From the NCBI RefSeq assembly GCF_006351965.1, contig NZ_CP040932.1, positions 2,046,001-2,110,000 of the forward strand: a stretch of 64,000 nucleotides of DNA. Reading direction: 5' to 3'. The translations under genes were made by a program, and so were the position numbers. The notes beneath the pieces were generated by a model. That model had not been told where the DNA came from. It saw only the letters and a program-made list of their open reading frames with translations, and ran no database searches. Positions 46,226 through 53,514 of the stretch are shown in pieces; within the stretch, counting starts at the first letter, position 1; the number at the start of each line of letters is the position of its first letter. The DNA comes from Oceanicola sp. D3. GTDB lineage: Bacteria > Pseudomonadota > Alphaproteobacteria > Rhodobacterales > Rhodobacteraceae.

Positions 46226-46600
46226 ATGGTTCTGGTGTTGTCGGAACAGGAGGTGGACGGGCTCAACGCGCTCGTCGAGCGCCCCGAAAATCTGGCCATG
46301 GCCCTGCGGATCAGGGCGTTTCGCCCCTATCCCGTGCGGGCCGTCAGCGATGCTTAGCTGGCCGAGATCGTTCGGCTTTCACGCCGCTCGGCCCGCAGGT
46401 TCGGCCTCAAGGAGAGGCGGCTGGTGCAGCGTTGGATCATGGCTGACGCGCTGCTCGCCCCGCAATTCTATGAGTTGCCCGACGTGGCGGAGCACTTCGA
46501 GAAGGCAAAGGGCAGCCCCGATGCGAAGGCGGAGGATGTGTTTCAGCTGATGAAGATCACCTACTGGCAGAATGGCCGGGGTGACGAGGTTTGGTGGTAG
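46226..46600 (+). pseudogene. Small unknown protein upstream of toxin 2, with in-frame TAG at codon 44
   Basis: ATG 46226 (AAGGGGG upstream) opens LSEQEVDGLNALVERPEN...RIRAFRPYPVRAVSDA, then TAG at 46355-46357, then LAEIVRLSRRSARRFGL and on to NGRGDEVWW, TAG 46598-46600 (125 codons). The homologue at 41792 has Glu where this stop lies (SDAELV). The final TAG abuts the ATG of toxin 2 without a gap. Same family and position as the gene in the first cassette; function unknown. Confidence 0.6.
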
Positions 46601-47440
46601 ATGCTGGGATCGGGCACGTTTCTTCCGTTTTGTCTGCCCTACGCACGGCCGGTTCCGGGCGGGGTCGAGGTCGGGCTGGCCTGCTGGGGCCTTGCCCCGC
46701 CCGCGCCGGATGTGGAGGACATGCCGGACATCGAGATACCGGGCGTGCCCGGCTCGGGCGAGACCGGTGAGATCGACACCGGCGAGGAGGGCGGGAACAC
46801 TGTCGGCCCCGATGCGCCGCCCGAGGAATGGCCCGAGGCGCAGCCCCACGCCGACGTGGCCGCCGAAGCGGCAGAGATGGCGGAAGATGGCACCGAGCCT
46901 TGCACCGCCGGCTGCGAAGAGTGCGCGCCTACTGTTCAGGGCTATCCGGACTGGACGAACTACGCGCCGGACGATGCCGAGTATGTGGAGGAATCCAGCT
47001 GGAATGGCTACTACTACCAGCACATGATATGCGGGCTGCCCTACAATCCGGCCCTCAGCAAGATCGTGGAGTGGAAATTCGCCGCCTACTCCTGGGACGG
47101 CCACCTGCCACCGGGATGCGTGATGCTGGAGGCCAAGTACGGGTATGGCGGCTTGCTCAGCCATACCTACGAGCAGGTGCCTACGGATGGAGGCGGCACG
47201 GACACCCGATACCGAACCATTCCACAGCCGGGGCGGGAGTGGCAGGTTAGGAGGACATTTCGCAAGCTCTTGGAGCAAGCTAGGGCGCAGATCGACAAAC
47301 TCCGGCCCACCCCTGAAGTGGGGTTGATCTGGTCGTTTTCCCATTCGGATTCACGGGCCTATTTTCATGAACGTGGGGGCCTGTCACTCTATGGAGAGTG
47401 GCGTTTTGCGGCCCTTCATATTCCTGCTCCGGAGTTTTGA
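46601..47440 (+). CDS. Tox-REase-5 nuclease toxin 2
   Basis: 279 residues and intact. FLPFC lies at 7-11, an acidic proline-rich linker covers about 31-100, and the toxin domain opens with CTAGCEECAP (101-110). IVEWKFAAYSWDGHLPPGC and LEAKYGYGG supply Asp166 and Glu177-x-Lys179 of the PD-(D/E)XK nuclease core; the end is ALHIPAPEF. Tox-REase-5 domains are DNA-cleaving effectors of polymorphic and type VI systems. No PAAR, MIX or signal peptide was seen, so the export route is unknown. The immunity gene starts at the next base. Confidence 0.78.
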   Translation: MLGSGTFLPFCLPYARPVPGGVEVGLACWGLAPPAPDVEDMPDIEIPGVPGSGETGEIDTGEEGGNTVGPDAPPEEWPEAQPHADVAAEAAEMAEDGTEPCTAGCEECAPTVQGYPDWTNYAPDDAEYVEESSWNGYYYQHMICGLPYNPALSKIVEWKFAAYSWDGHLPPGCVMLEAKYGYGGLLSHTYEQVPTDGGGTDTRYRTIPQPGREWQVRRTFRKLLEQARAQIDKLRPTPEVGLIWSFSHSDSRAYFHERGGLSLYGEWRFAALHIPAPEF

Positions 47441-48151
47441 ATGCTTAAGTCTCAAGTTTTTGCCCAGTTTACTCCTCACGCATTCGATATCGAAGCAGCG
47501 TTCGAAGAGTGTGTCGAGCTCCTGAATGCACTATCGCGCTTGGAGGCGTTTGCGCCCGGGTGGGAGGCCAAAGGGTTCGTGCTTGCCGCTGATAAATCGG
47601 GGTTTCTTGATGTTCAACGCAAGGAACTCACCTCGGAAAACCTCGAGTTTGAGCAGTACGGTGTGCTTGCCGAGAGCGCTCGACATATCGATAGTGTTGC
47701 CCTCCCTATAGAGCAGTACTTTGCGGATCTCTATGTCGGCGGAGCTAAGAGTCCGCGACGAGAAATGCGGCTCGATTTCCTACCCAAAGACATGACCCTC
47801 GCGCTCGCCCGGCAGATCGTGGCGGTCTGCCTGGACTGGGCGCCGCTTCAGCACCTCACGATCATGGACCCATATTACGCCATGGAGGAGTCCCCCATCG
47901 GGTTTCGGCGCACCGGCCTCGGCTGGGCGGGGTGGGTTCCGTTCCGGCCCGACCCGGCGGCGCTGCCGGAGGGCACCATCGTTGAGCCGATGGGGCGGGG
48001 GAGCTTCATTGCCACGCAGGAGCGGTTCTGGGACGTGCCGGACAGGGCGGGCGTGAAGCGCGGGCAGGCGCTGGAGCTGGCGTTGAACGCCTTGGGAATG
48101 CTGCCCACGGGGGCCGATTTGCGGGATGGCACTTGGGGCGAGCCGGAGTAG
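47441..48151 (+). CDS. Imm52-family immunity protein 2a
   Basis: 236 residues starting directly after the toxin 2 stop. The first about 110 residues (MLKSQVFAQFTPHAFDIEAA...) differ strongly from copy 2b, while the remainder from RLDFLPKDMTLALARQIVAV to LLPTGADLRDGTWG-type end is nearly identical to it. The 5' half is visibly more AT-rich than neighbouring genes, a sign of transfer. Presumed to neutralise toxin 2. Confidence 0.75.
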   Translation: MLKSQVFAQFTPHAFDIEAAFEECVELLNALSRLEAFAPGWEAKGFVLAADKSGFLDVQRKELTSENLEFEQYGVLAESARHIDSVALPIEQYFADLYVGGAKSPRREMRLDFLPKDMTLALARQIVAVCLDWAPLQHLTIMDPYYAMEESPIGFRRTGLGWAGWVPFRPDPAALPEGTIVEPMGRGSFIATQERFWDVPDRAGVKRGQALELALNALGMLPTGADLRDGTWGEPE

Positions 48152-48157
48152 GGGCGG

Positions 48158-48214
48158 ATGCTGCATTGGGCGTGTCACTTGTTTGCCCTCCACGTTCCCG
48201 CTCCGGAGTTCTGA
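48158..48214 (+). pseudogene. Relic of a Tox-REase-5 toxin C terminus
   Basis: The frame MLHWACHLFALHVPAPEF-TGA ending at 48214 matches the toxin 2 ending RFAALHIPAPEF-TGA. Flanking bases (GCTCCGGAGTT(C/T)TGAATGCT) are also shared with the toxin 2/immunity 2a junction. The segment therefore marks a former toxin gene reduced to its tail ahead of immunity copy 2b. Confidence 0.7.
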
Positions 48215-48925
48215 ATGCTGAAGTCACAGCTCGTTGCCGAGTTTTCGCCAGTCTCTCTAACCCTGGATGAGGGTTTTACGGCCTGCGCAACCTTGTTGAA
48301 TACCCTTTCAACCATTCAGGCATTCGCGCCGGGATGGGAGGCCGATGGCGCGGTTCTGGCGAGTGATCAGGCAGCTTTCTTCGAGGTTCAAAGGCGGGAG
48401 CTCAGCCGCGAAGACATGGAGTTTAGCAGCTACGGCATCGTGGCTGAAAGCGCGCGGCGGATGAACGGTCAGGACATCGAGATCGAGCAATACATGGCCG
48501 CCGTGACGTTTGGGGGCACGCCGCGTTCTGATCGTCAGCTTCGCCTCGATTTCTTACCCAAAGACATGACCCTAGCCCTTGCCCGGCAGATCGTGGCGGT
48601 GTGCCTCGACTGGGCGCCGCTTCAGCACTTGACGATCATGGACCCCTACTACGCGATGGAGGAATCGCCCATAGGGTTGCGCCGCACCGGCCTCGGCTGG
48701 GCGGGGTGGGTGCCGTTCAGGCCGGAGCCTGCGGCGCTGCCGGAGGGCACCCTTATCGAGCCGATGGGGCGAGGGAGCTTTATTGCGACGCAAGAGCGCT
48801 TCTGGGATGTGCCCGACCGCGCGGGCGTGAAGCGGGGGCAGGCGCTGGAACTGGCGCTGAACGCCTTGGGGGTGCTGCCGACAGGGGCCGATTTGCGGGA
48901 TGGCACCTGGGGTCAGGGTGGCTAA
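48215..48925 (+). CDS. Imm52-family immunity protein 2b (tandem copy)
   Basis: 236 residues. N-terminal half MLKSQLVAEFSPVSLTLDEG... diverges from copy 2a; C-terminal half from LRLDFLPKDMTLALARQI is almost identical to 2a at protein and DNA level. It begins immediately after the toxin-tail relic, so it is probably the immunity gene of a lost toxin variant. Followed by 167 bp without a gene, then uppS. Confidence 0.75.
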   Translation: MLKSQLVAEFSPVSLTLDEGFTACATLLNTLSTIQAFAPGWEADGAVLASDQAAFFEVQRRELSREDMEFSSYGIVAESARRMNGQDIEIEQYMAAVTFGGTPRSDRQLRLDFLPKDMTLALARQIVAVCLDWAPLQHLTIMDPYYAMEESPIGLRRTGLGWAGWVPFRPEPAALPEGTLIEPMGRGSFIATQERFWDVPDRAGVKRGQALELALNALGVLPTGADLRDGTWGQGG

Positions 48926-49092
48926 TGGGGCAGGTGCTCCCCGCAAAAGCGCGCATTTGAACCGAAGTAACCCAATCGCAAGACAGAAGGTCTATGCCGA
49001 GCGTGTCAGCGCAAACTGGCAATGGCTCCCGTAGCGCGTTAAAGACGGCGGTGCCGATACAGCAGAACGTTCATCGGCAAGGAGGCCGCAGC

Positions 49093-49818
49093 ATGGCGAA
49101 ACAGGCGAGCGAAGGCTCTGCACCGCGACACGTCGCTATCATCATGGATGGCAACGGGCGATGGGCGACGCGCCGGGGGCGGCCGCGTCTGTTCGGCCAC
49201 CAGGCGGGCGCAAAGCGGGTGCGCGAGATTGTGGAGGCCTGCCCCGATCTGGGGGTGGAATACCTTACCATCTTTGCCTTCAGCACCGAGAACTGGAAGC
49301 GCACCCAGGCCGAGGTGGCCGGGCTGATGCTGCTGTTTCGGCGCTACATCACCAAGGAGGCGCAGCGTCTGCTGGCCAAGGGCGTGCGCGTGCGCTTCAT
49401 CGGCGACCGGGTGAAGCTGGATGCCAAGCTGGTGGCGCTCATGGATGAGCTGGAATCGCTGACGGCCCACAATACCAAGGTGCATCTGACCATCGCGCTC
49501 AACTACGGCGGGCGCGACGAGGTGACCCGCGCCACCCAGCGCCTTGCGGTGGAGGTGGCCGAAGGGCGGATCAAGCCCGAGGAGGTTGGGGCCGAAACCC
49601 TCAGCCGCTTCCTCGACACCTGCATGCTGCCCGACCCTGATCTGGTGATCCGCACCAGCGGGGAGGCGCGGATATCCAACTTTCTGCTCTGGCAGTCCGC
49701 CTATGCGGAATACGAATTTGTCGACACGCTCTGGCCGGATTTCTCGGCCGCGTGTTTTGCCGAAATCATCGAGGGGTTCGCCGCCCGGGACAGGCGGTTT
49801 GGGGCAGTGAAGGCATGA
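49093..49818 (+). CDS. uppS: Undecaprenyl diphosphate synthase
   Basis: 241 residues. AIIMDGNGRWATRRG with the catalytic Asp, YLTIFAFSTENWKR, IALNYGGRDE, and LVIRTSGEARISNFLLWQSAYAE in blocks are UppS signatures. Makes the C55 lipid carrier for peptidoglycan and LPS. AAGGAGG precedes ATG 49093. The stop overlaps the cdsA start (ATGA). Confidence 0.97.
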   Translation: MAKQASEGSAPRHVAIIMDGNGRWATRRGRPRLFGHQAGAKRVREIVEACPDLGVEYLTIFAFSTENWKRTQAEVAGLMLLFRRYITKEAQRLLAKGVRVRFIGDRVKLDAKLVALMDELESLTAHNTKVHLTIALNYGGRDEVTRATQRLAVEVAEGRIKPEEVGAETLSRFLDTCMLPDPDLVIRTSGEARISNFLLWQSAYAEYEFVDTLWPDFSAACFAEIIEGFAARDRRFGAVKA

Positions 49819-50597
49819 GCGCAAAATGGGACGATCTGGCACCACGGGTCATCGCGGGGGCGGTGATGGTTGTGGTGGGCGTTGCGGGGATTCGGGCCGG
49901 GGGGATCTGGTTTCAGATGCTGGCGGTCTTCGTCACCGCCGTCATGGTCTGGGAACTGGCCAGCATGATCAAGCGCGAGGGCGAAAGCGCCATGCTGCTC
50001 GCCGCAATCACCGCCTCCGTTCTCTCGGGGCTGCTGGCCCATGAGGCCAGCTGGGCCATGCTGCTTCTGCTCCTGCCGCCGGTGGTGGGCACGGCGATGA
50101 TGCCGCGCGAACGGCTCACGTTTTTCCTGTTTGCGCTTGGCATCATGGCGGCAGGCTGGGGGCTGGTGACCTTCCGCGAGGAACACGGCGGCACATGGCT
50201 GTTCTGGCTGGTCTTCGTGGTCGTCGTCACCGATGTGGCGGGGTATTTTGCAGGGCGGATGATCGGCGGGCCGAAGTTTTGGCCCAAGGTTTCGCCCAAG
50301 AAAACATGGAGCGGCACGGTGGCGGGCTGGTTTGGCGCGGCGCTGGTTGGCGCGCTCTTCCTGACCTTCACCAATGCCGGGCGCGACCTGATCTGGATTT
50401 CCGCCGTGCTCGCCTTCGCCTCGCAGATGGGCGACATCGCCGAAAGCGCGCTGAAGCGGCGGATGGGGGTGAAAGACAGCTCCTCCCTGATTCCCGGCCA
50501 CGGCGGCTTGTTCGACCGGTTTGATGGCCTGCTCGGCGCGGCGCTGTTGATGCTGGTGGTCGCGCTCATCGTCGACGTGCCCGAGGTGCGGATTTGA
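49815..50597 (+). CDS. cdsA: Phosphatidate cytidylyltransferase
   Basis: 260-residue membrane enzyme making CDP-diacylglycerol. Multiple hydrophobic helices; the C-terminal signature spans SQMGDIAESALKRR, GVKDSSSLIPGHGG and FDRFDGL. Overlaps uppS by 4 bp and dxr by 4 bp (TTGA), indicating a tightly coupled operon. Confidence 0.95.
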   Translation: MSAKWDDLAPRVIAGAVMVVVGVAGIRAGGIWFQMLAVFVTAVMVWELASMIKREGESAMLLAAITASVLSGLLAHEASWAMLLLLLPPVVGTAMMPRERLTFFLFALGIMAAGWGLVTFREEHGGTWLFWLVFVVVVTDVAGYFAGRMIGGPKFWPKVSPKKTWSGTVAGWFGAALVGALFLTFTNAGRDLIWISAVLAFASQMGDIAESALKRRMGVKDSSSLIPGHGGLFDRFDGLLGAALLMLVVALIVDVPEVRI

Positions 50598-51769
50598 AAC
50601 GGGTCAGCCTGCTTGGCGCCACCGGCTCCATCGGTGAGAGCGCGGTGGATCTGATCGGGCGCGGCGGCTTTCAGGCCGTGGCCCTGACGGGCGGGCGCAA
50701 TGTGGCGCGGCTGGCCGAGCAGGCGGTGGAGCTTGGCGCCGAGCTGGCGGTCACCTGCTTTCCTGAATGTTATGAAGAGCTTCGCCAGCGGCTTGAAGGC
50801 ACCGGGGTTGACGTGGCCGCGGGCGCAGATGCGGTGGCGCAGGCCGCCGCGCAGCCCGCCGATCTGGTGCTGAACGGCATCGTCGGCGCGGCCGGGCTGC
50901 AACCGTCGCTGGCGGCGGTGCGTGCCGGGGCCACGCTGGCGCTGGCCAACAAGGAAAGCCTCGTTTGCGCCGGCCCTCTGCTGATGGCCACGGCCCGGGA
51001 GGCGGGGGCGCAGGTGCTGCCGGTGGACAGCGAGCATTCGGCGGTGTTTCAGGCGCTAGTGGGCGAAGAGATGAGCGCGGTCGAGCGTGTGGTGATCACC
51101 GCAAGCGGCGGCGCTTTCCGCGAATGGCCGCTGGAGAAGCTGGCGCGGGCAACCCCGGAGCAGGCGGCAACCCACCCCAATTGGGATATGGGCCAGCGGA
51201 TCACCATCGACTCGGCCAGCATGTTCAATAAGGCGCTGGAAGTGATTGAGGCGCATGAGTTTTTTGCGATCCCGCCAGAGCGGATCGAGGTGCTGATCCA
51301 CCCGCAAAGCACGGTGCATGCGTTGGTGGGCTTTTGCGATGGGGCGATGATGGCGCATCTGGGCGCGCCGGATATGCGCCATGCTATCGGCTATGCGCTG
51401 CACTGGCCCGAGCGGGCCGAGCTGCCAGTGGCGCGGCTGGACCTTGCCGCCCTCGGGCGGCTGGATTTTGCCGCCCCCGATCCCGCGCGCTATCCGGCGC
51501 TGTTGCTGGCGCAGGAGGTGATGGCGGCCGGCGGGCTGATGGGCGCGGTCTTCAACGCGGCCAAGGAGGCGGCGCTGGACGGGTTCATCGCCCGCAGCAT
51601 CGGCTTTACCGACATGGCCCGCATTGTGGAGGCGGTGATGGGCCGTATGGCCTCGCAAACCGGCCTTAACAATGACATGATGACCCTTGATAACGTGCTG
51701 CAGGCAGACCAGATGGCACGAGAACTGGCCCGCGAGGCCATGCAAAAAACGAGTGAGGCAACGGGCTAG
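50594..51769 (+). CDS. dxr: 1-Deoxy-D-xylulose 5-phosphate reductoisomerase
   Basis: 391 residues. NADPH-binding GATGSIGESAVD at the N terminus, then LANKESLVCAG, PVDSEHSAVFQ, ITASGGAFR and the Ser/Asn/Lys substrate block in MGQRITIDSASMFNKALE. Second step of the MEP isoprenoid pathway that feeds UppS. The start is TTG 50594, overlapping the cdsA stop; no ATG lies near the conserved N terminus. Confidence 0.97.
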   Translation: MKRVSLLGATGSIGESAVDLIGRGGFQAVALTGGRNVARLAEQAVELGAELAVTCFPECYEELRQRLEGTGVDVAAGADAVAQAAAQPADLVLNGIVGAAGLQPSLAAVRAGATLALANKESLVCAGPLLMATAREAGAQVLPVDSEHSAVFQALVGEEMSAVERVVITASGGAFREWPLEKLARATPEQAATHPNWDMGQRITIDSASMFNKALEVIEAHEFFAIPPERIEVLIHPQSTVHALVGFCDGAMMAHLGAPDMRHAIGYALHWPERAELPVARLDLAALGRLDFAAPDPARYPALLLAQEVMAAGGLMGAVFNAAKEAALDGFIARSIGFTDMARIVEAVMGRMASQTGLNNDMMTLDNVLQADQMARELAREAMQKTSEATG

Positions 51770-51771
51770 GC

Positions 51772-53139
51772 ATGGAATTCTTCGGCATTCTGGGAGGCAC
51801 GGCGGGCTACGTCGTGGCCTTCATCGTGGCGCTTTCGATCATCGTGGCGGTGCATGAATACGGCCATTACATCGTTGGCCGCTGGTGCGGGATCCATGCC
51901 GAGGTGTTCAGCCTCGGTTTTGGCAAGGTGCTCTACACCCGGACCGACAAGCGCGGGACCGAGTGGCAGGTGGCCGCGCTGCCCTTTGGTGGCTACGTAA
52001 AATTCATGGGTGATGCCAATGCCGCCTCGGCCGGAGTCGATGGCGAGGCAATGGCGGGGCTCAGCGAGGCCGAGAAACGCCGCACCATGCCGGGCGCGCC
52101 GCTTTGGGCGCGTGCCGCGACGGTTGCGGCTGGCCCGGTGTTCAACTTCATCCTCAGCTTTCTCATCTTCAGCGCCATCGTCACGGTGCGCGGCGTGCCC
52201 AGCGAGCCGGTGCAGGTGGGCACGCTTCAGCCGCTGCCGCAACAGGTGCGCGTGCTGGAAGCGGGGGACACAATCTTGCAGATCGACGGCAAGGAGATCA
52301 CCGATATCGGCAGTCTCTATGATGCGACCGCCGAACTCGATCTCACCCGCCCGGTGGCCTACCGGATCGAGCGCGACGGCGCGGAGATGATCGTGGAGGG
52401 CACCACGCCCTTTCCGCCGCTGATTTCCAGCGTCAGCCCCAACTCGGCGGCAATCGACGCGGGGCTCGAAGTGGGCGACGTGATCACCGCAATCGACGAG
52501 CAGCCGATCACCGCCTTCAAGGAATTGCAGGACATCGTGCGCGAGGGCGAGGGCAAGCCGGTGGCGCTGAAGGTTTGGCGCGAGGGCGAGGTGCTTGATT
52601 TCACCATGACCCCGCGCCGCACAGACCTGCCAACGCCCGAGGGCGGCTTTGAAACCCGCTACCTGATCGGCATCAACGGCGGCCTCGCTTTTGAACCCGC
52701 GACTGACAGGCTCGGCCCGCTCAAGGCGCTGGAATATGGCGTGCGGCAAACTTGGTTTATCGTCACCAGCTCGATCTCGGGCCTCTACAACATGGTCTCC
52801 GGCGCAATTTCGAGCTGCAACCTGTCCGGCCCGCTGAAGATTGCCACCACCGCAGGCCAGATGGCCAGCCAGGGCGGGCAGAGCTTTATCTGGTTTGTCG
52901 CGGTGCTTTCGACGGCTGTGGGCCTGCTCAACCTCTTCCCGATCCCGGTATTGGATGGCGGGCATCTGGTGTTCCACGCCTATGAGGCCGTCACCGGCAA
53001 GCCGCCGCCCGAGAAGCTGCTCAACGTGCTGATGGCCATCGGCCTGACGCTGATCCTGAGCCTCATGGTCTTTGCGCTTGGCAACGATCTGTTCTGCGAA
53101 GGCGGGATTTTCTGGAAGATCCGCAGCTGGTTCGTCTGA
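51772..53139 (+). CDS. rseP: Site-2 protease RseP
   Basis: 455-residue intramembrane metalloprotease. Zinc motif HEYGH at 28-32, PDZ-like domain(s) around 130-290 with LEAGDTILQIDGKEI and GLEVGDVITAIDEQPI, and the second metal site NLFPIPVLDGGHL near the C terminus. It cleaves anti-sigma factors and signal-peptide remnants. Starts 2 bp after dxr. Confidence 0.96.
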   Translation: MEFFGILGGTAGYVVAFIVALSIIVAVHEYGHYIVGRWCGIHAEVFSLGFGKVLYTRTDKRGTEWQVAALPFGGYVKFMGDANAASAGVDGEAMAGLSEAEKRRTMPGAPLWARAATVAAGPVFNFILSFLIFSAIVTVRGVPSEPVQVGTLQPLPQQVRVLEAGDTILQIDGKEITDIGSLYDATAELDLTRPVAYRIERDGAEMIVEGTTPFPPLISSVSPNSAAIDAGLEVGDVITAIDEQPITAFKELQDIVREGEGKPVALKVWREGEVLDFTMTPRRTDLPTPEGGFETRYLIGINGGLAFEPATDRLGPLKALEYGVRQTWFIVTSSISGLYNMVSGAISSCNLSGPLKIATTAGQMASQGGQSFIWFVAVLSTAVGLLNLFPIPVLDGGHLVFHAYEAVTGKPPPEKLLNVLMAIGLTLILSLMVFALGNDLFCEGGIFWKIRSWFV

Positions 53140-53259
53140 GCGCGGGGCAGGGGGCTGCTGCCTCAGTTTCGCCACATTCCACGGCTGGTTCGCCCAATTG
53201 GGGCCATAGTCGGCCATTAAGCACGTGCGGAACGTAAACCGGAGACGCAGGGCCCGCCC

Positions 53260-53391
53260 ATGCACACCATGACCGAAGGATACCGCAGCCTGAGCCTGAT
53301 CGTCCGGCTCAACTCGGATCGTATGCTCTATGTGGCAACCATCCTGACCGCCCTCGGTGGCGGCGCCTGGATCGGATCGCTCTTCAACTGA
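53260..53391 (+). CDS. 43-residue membrane protein between rseP and bamA
   Basis: MHTMTEGYRSLSLIVRLNSD continues RMLYVATILTALGGGAWIGSLFN, a single C-terminal membrane helix. AGGG lies 7 nt before ATG 53260; ATG 53269 is an alternative. A terminator follows 26 bp downstream, consistent with a real last gene of the transcript. Function unknown. Confidence 0.6.
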   Translation: MHTMTEGYRSLSLIVRLNSDRMLYVATILTALGGGAWIGSLFN

Positions 53392-53416
53392 CGCAAGGCT
53401 GCAAAACGCAATGCAG

Positions 53417-53438
53417 AAAAGCGCCCCGGGGCGCTTTT
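53417..53438 (+). terminator. Intrinsic terminator before bamA
   Basis: A perfect 22-bp palindrome, AAAAGCGCCCC followed by GGGGCGCTTTT, ending in four T. It separates the rseP transcript from bamA. Confidence 0.75.
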
Positions 53439-53445
53439 GCGTGCT

Positions 53446-53474
53446 TTGACACCACCCCCAATACCGGCTAGTGA
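53446..53474 (+). promoter_or_regulatory. Putative promoter of bamA
   Basis: TTGACA (53446-53451), 17-bp spacer, TAGTGA (53469-53474), located directly after the terminator and 41 bp before the bamA start. Confidence 0.45.
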
Positions 53475-53514
53475 AGTTGGATAACAAAAGGCGGTAATAC
53501 TGAGGGCTGTGGGC

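Noticed and set aside
41888-46357. Pyrrolysine or genome-wide TAG recoding as explanation of the in-frame stops
   Set aside because: TAG serves as the normal terminal stop of several intact genes in the window, and the substituted residues differ (Tyr, Phe, Glu).
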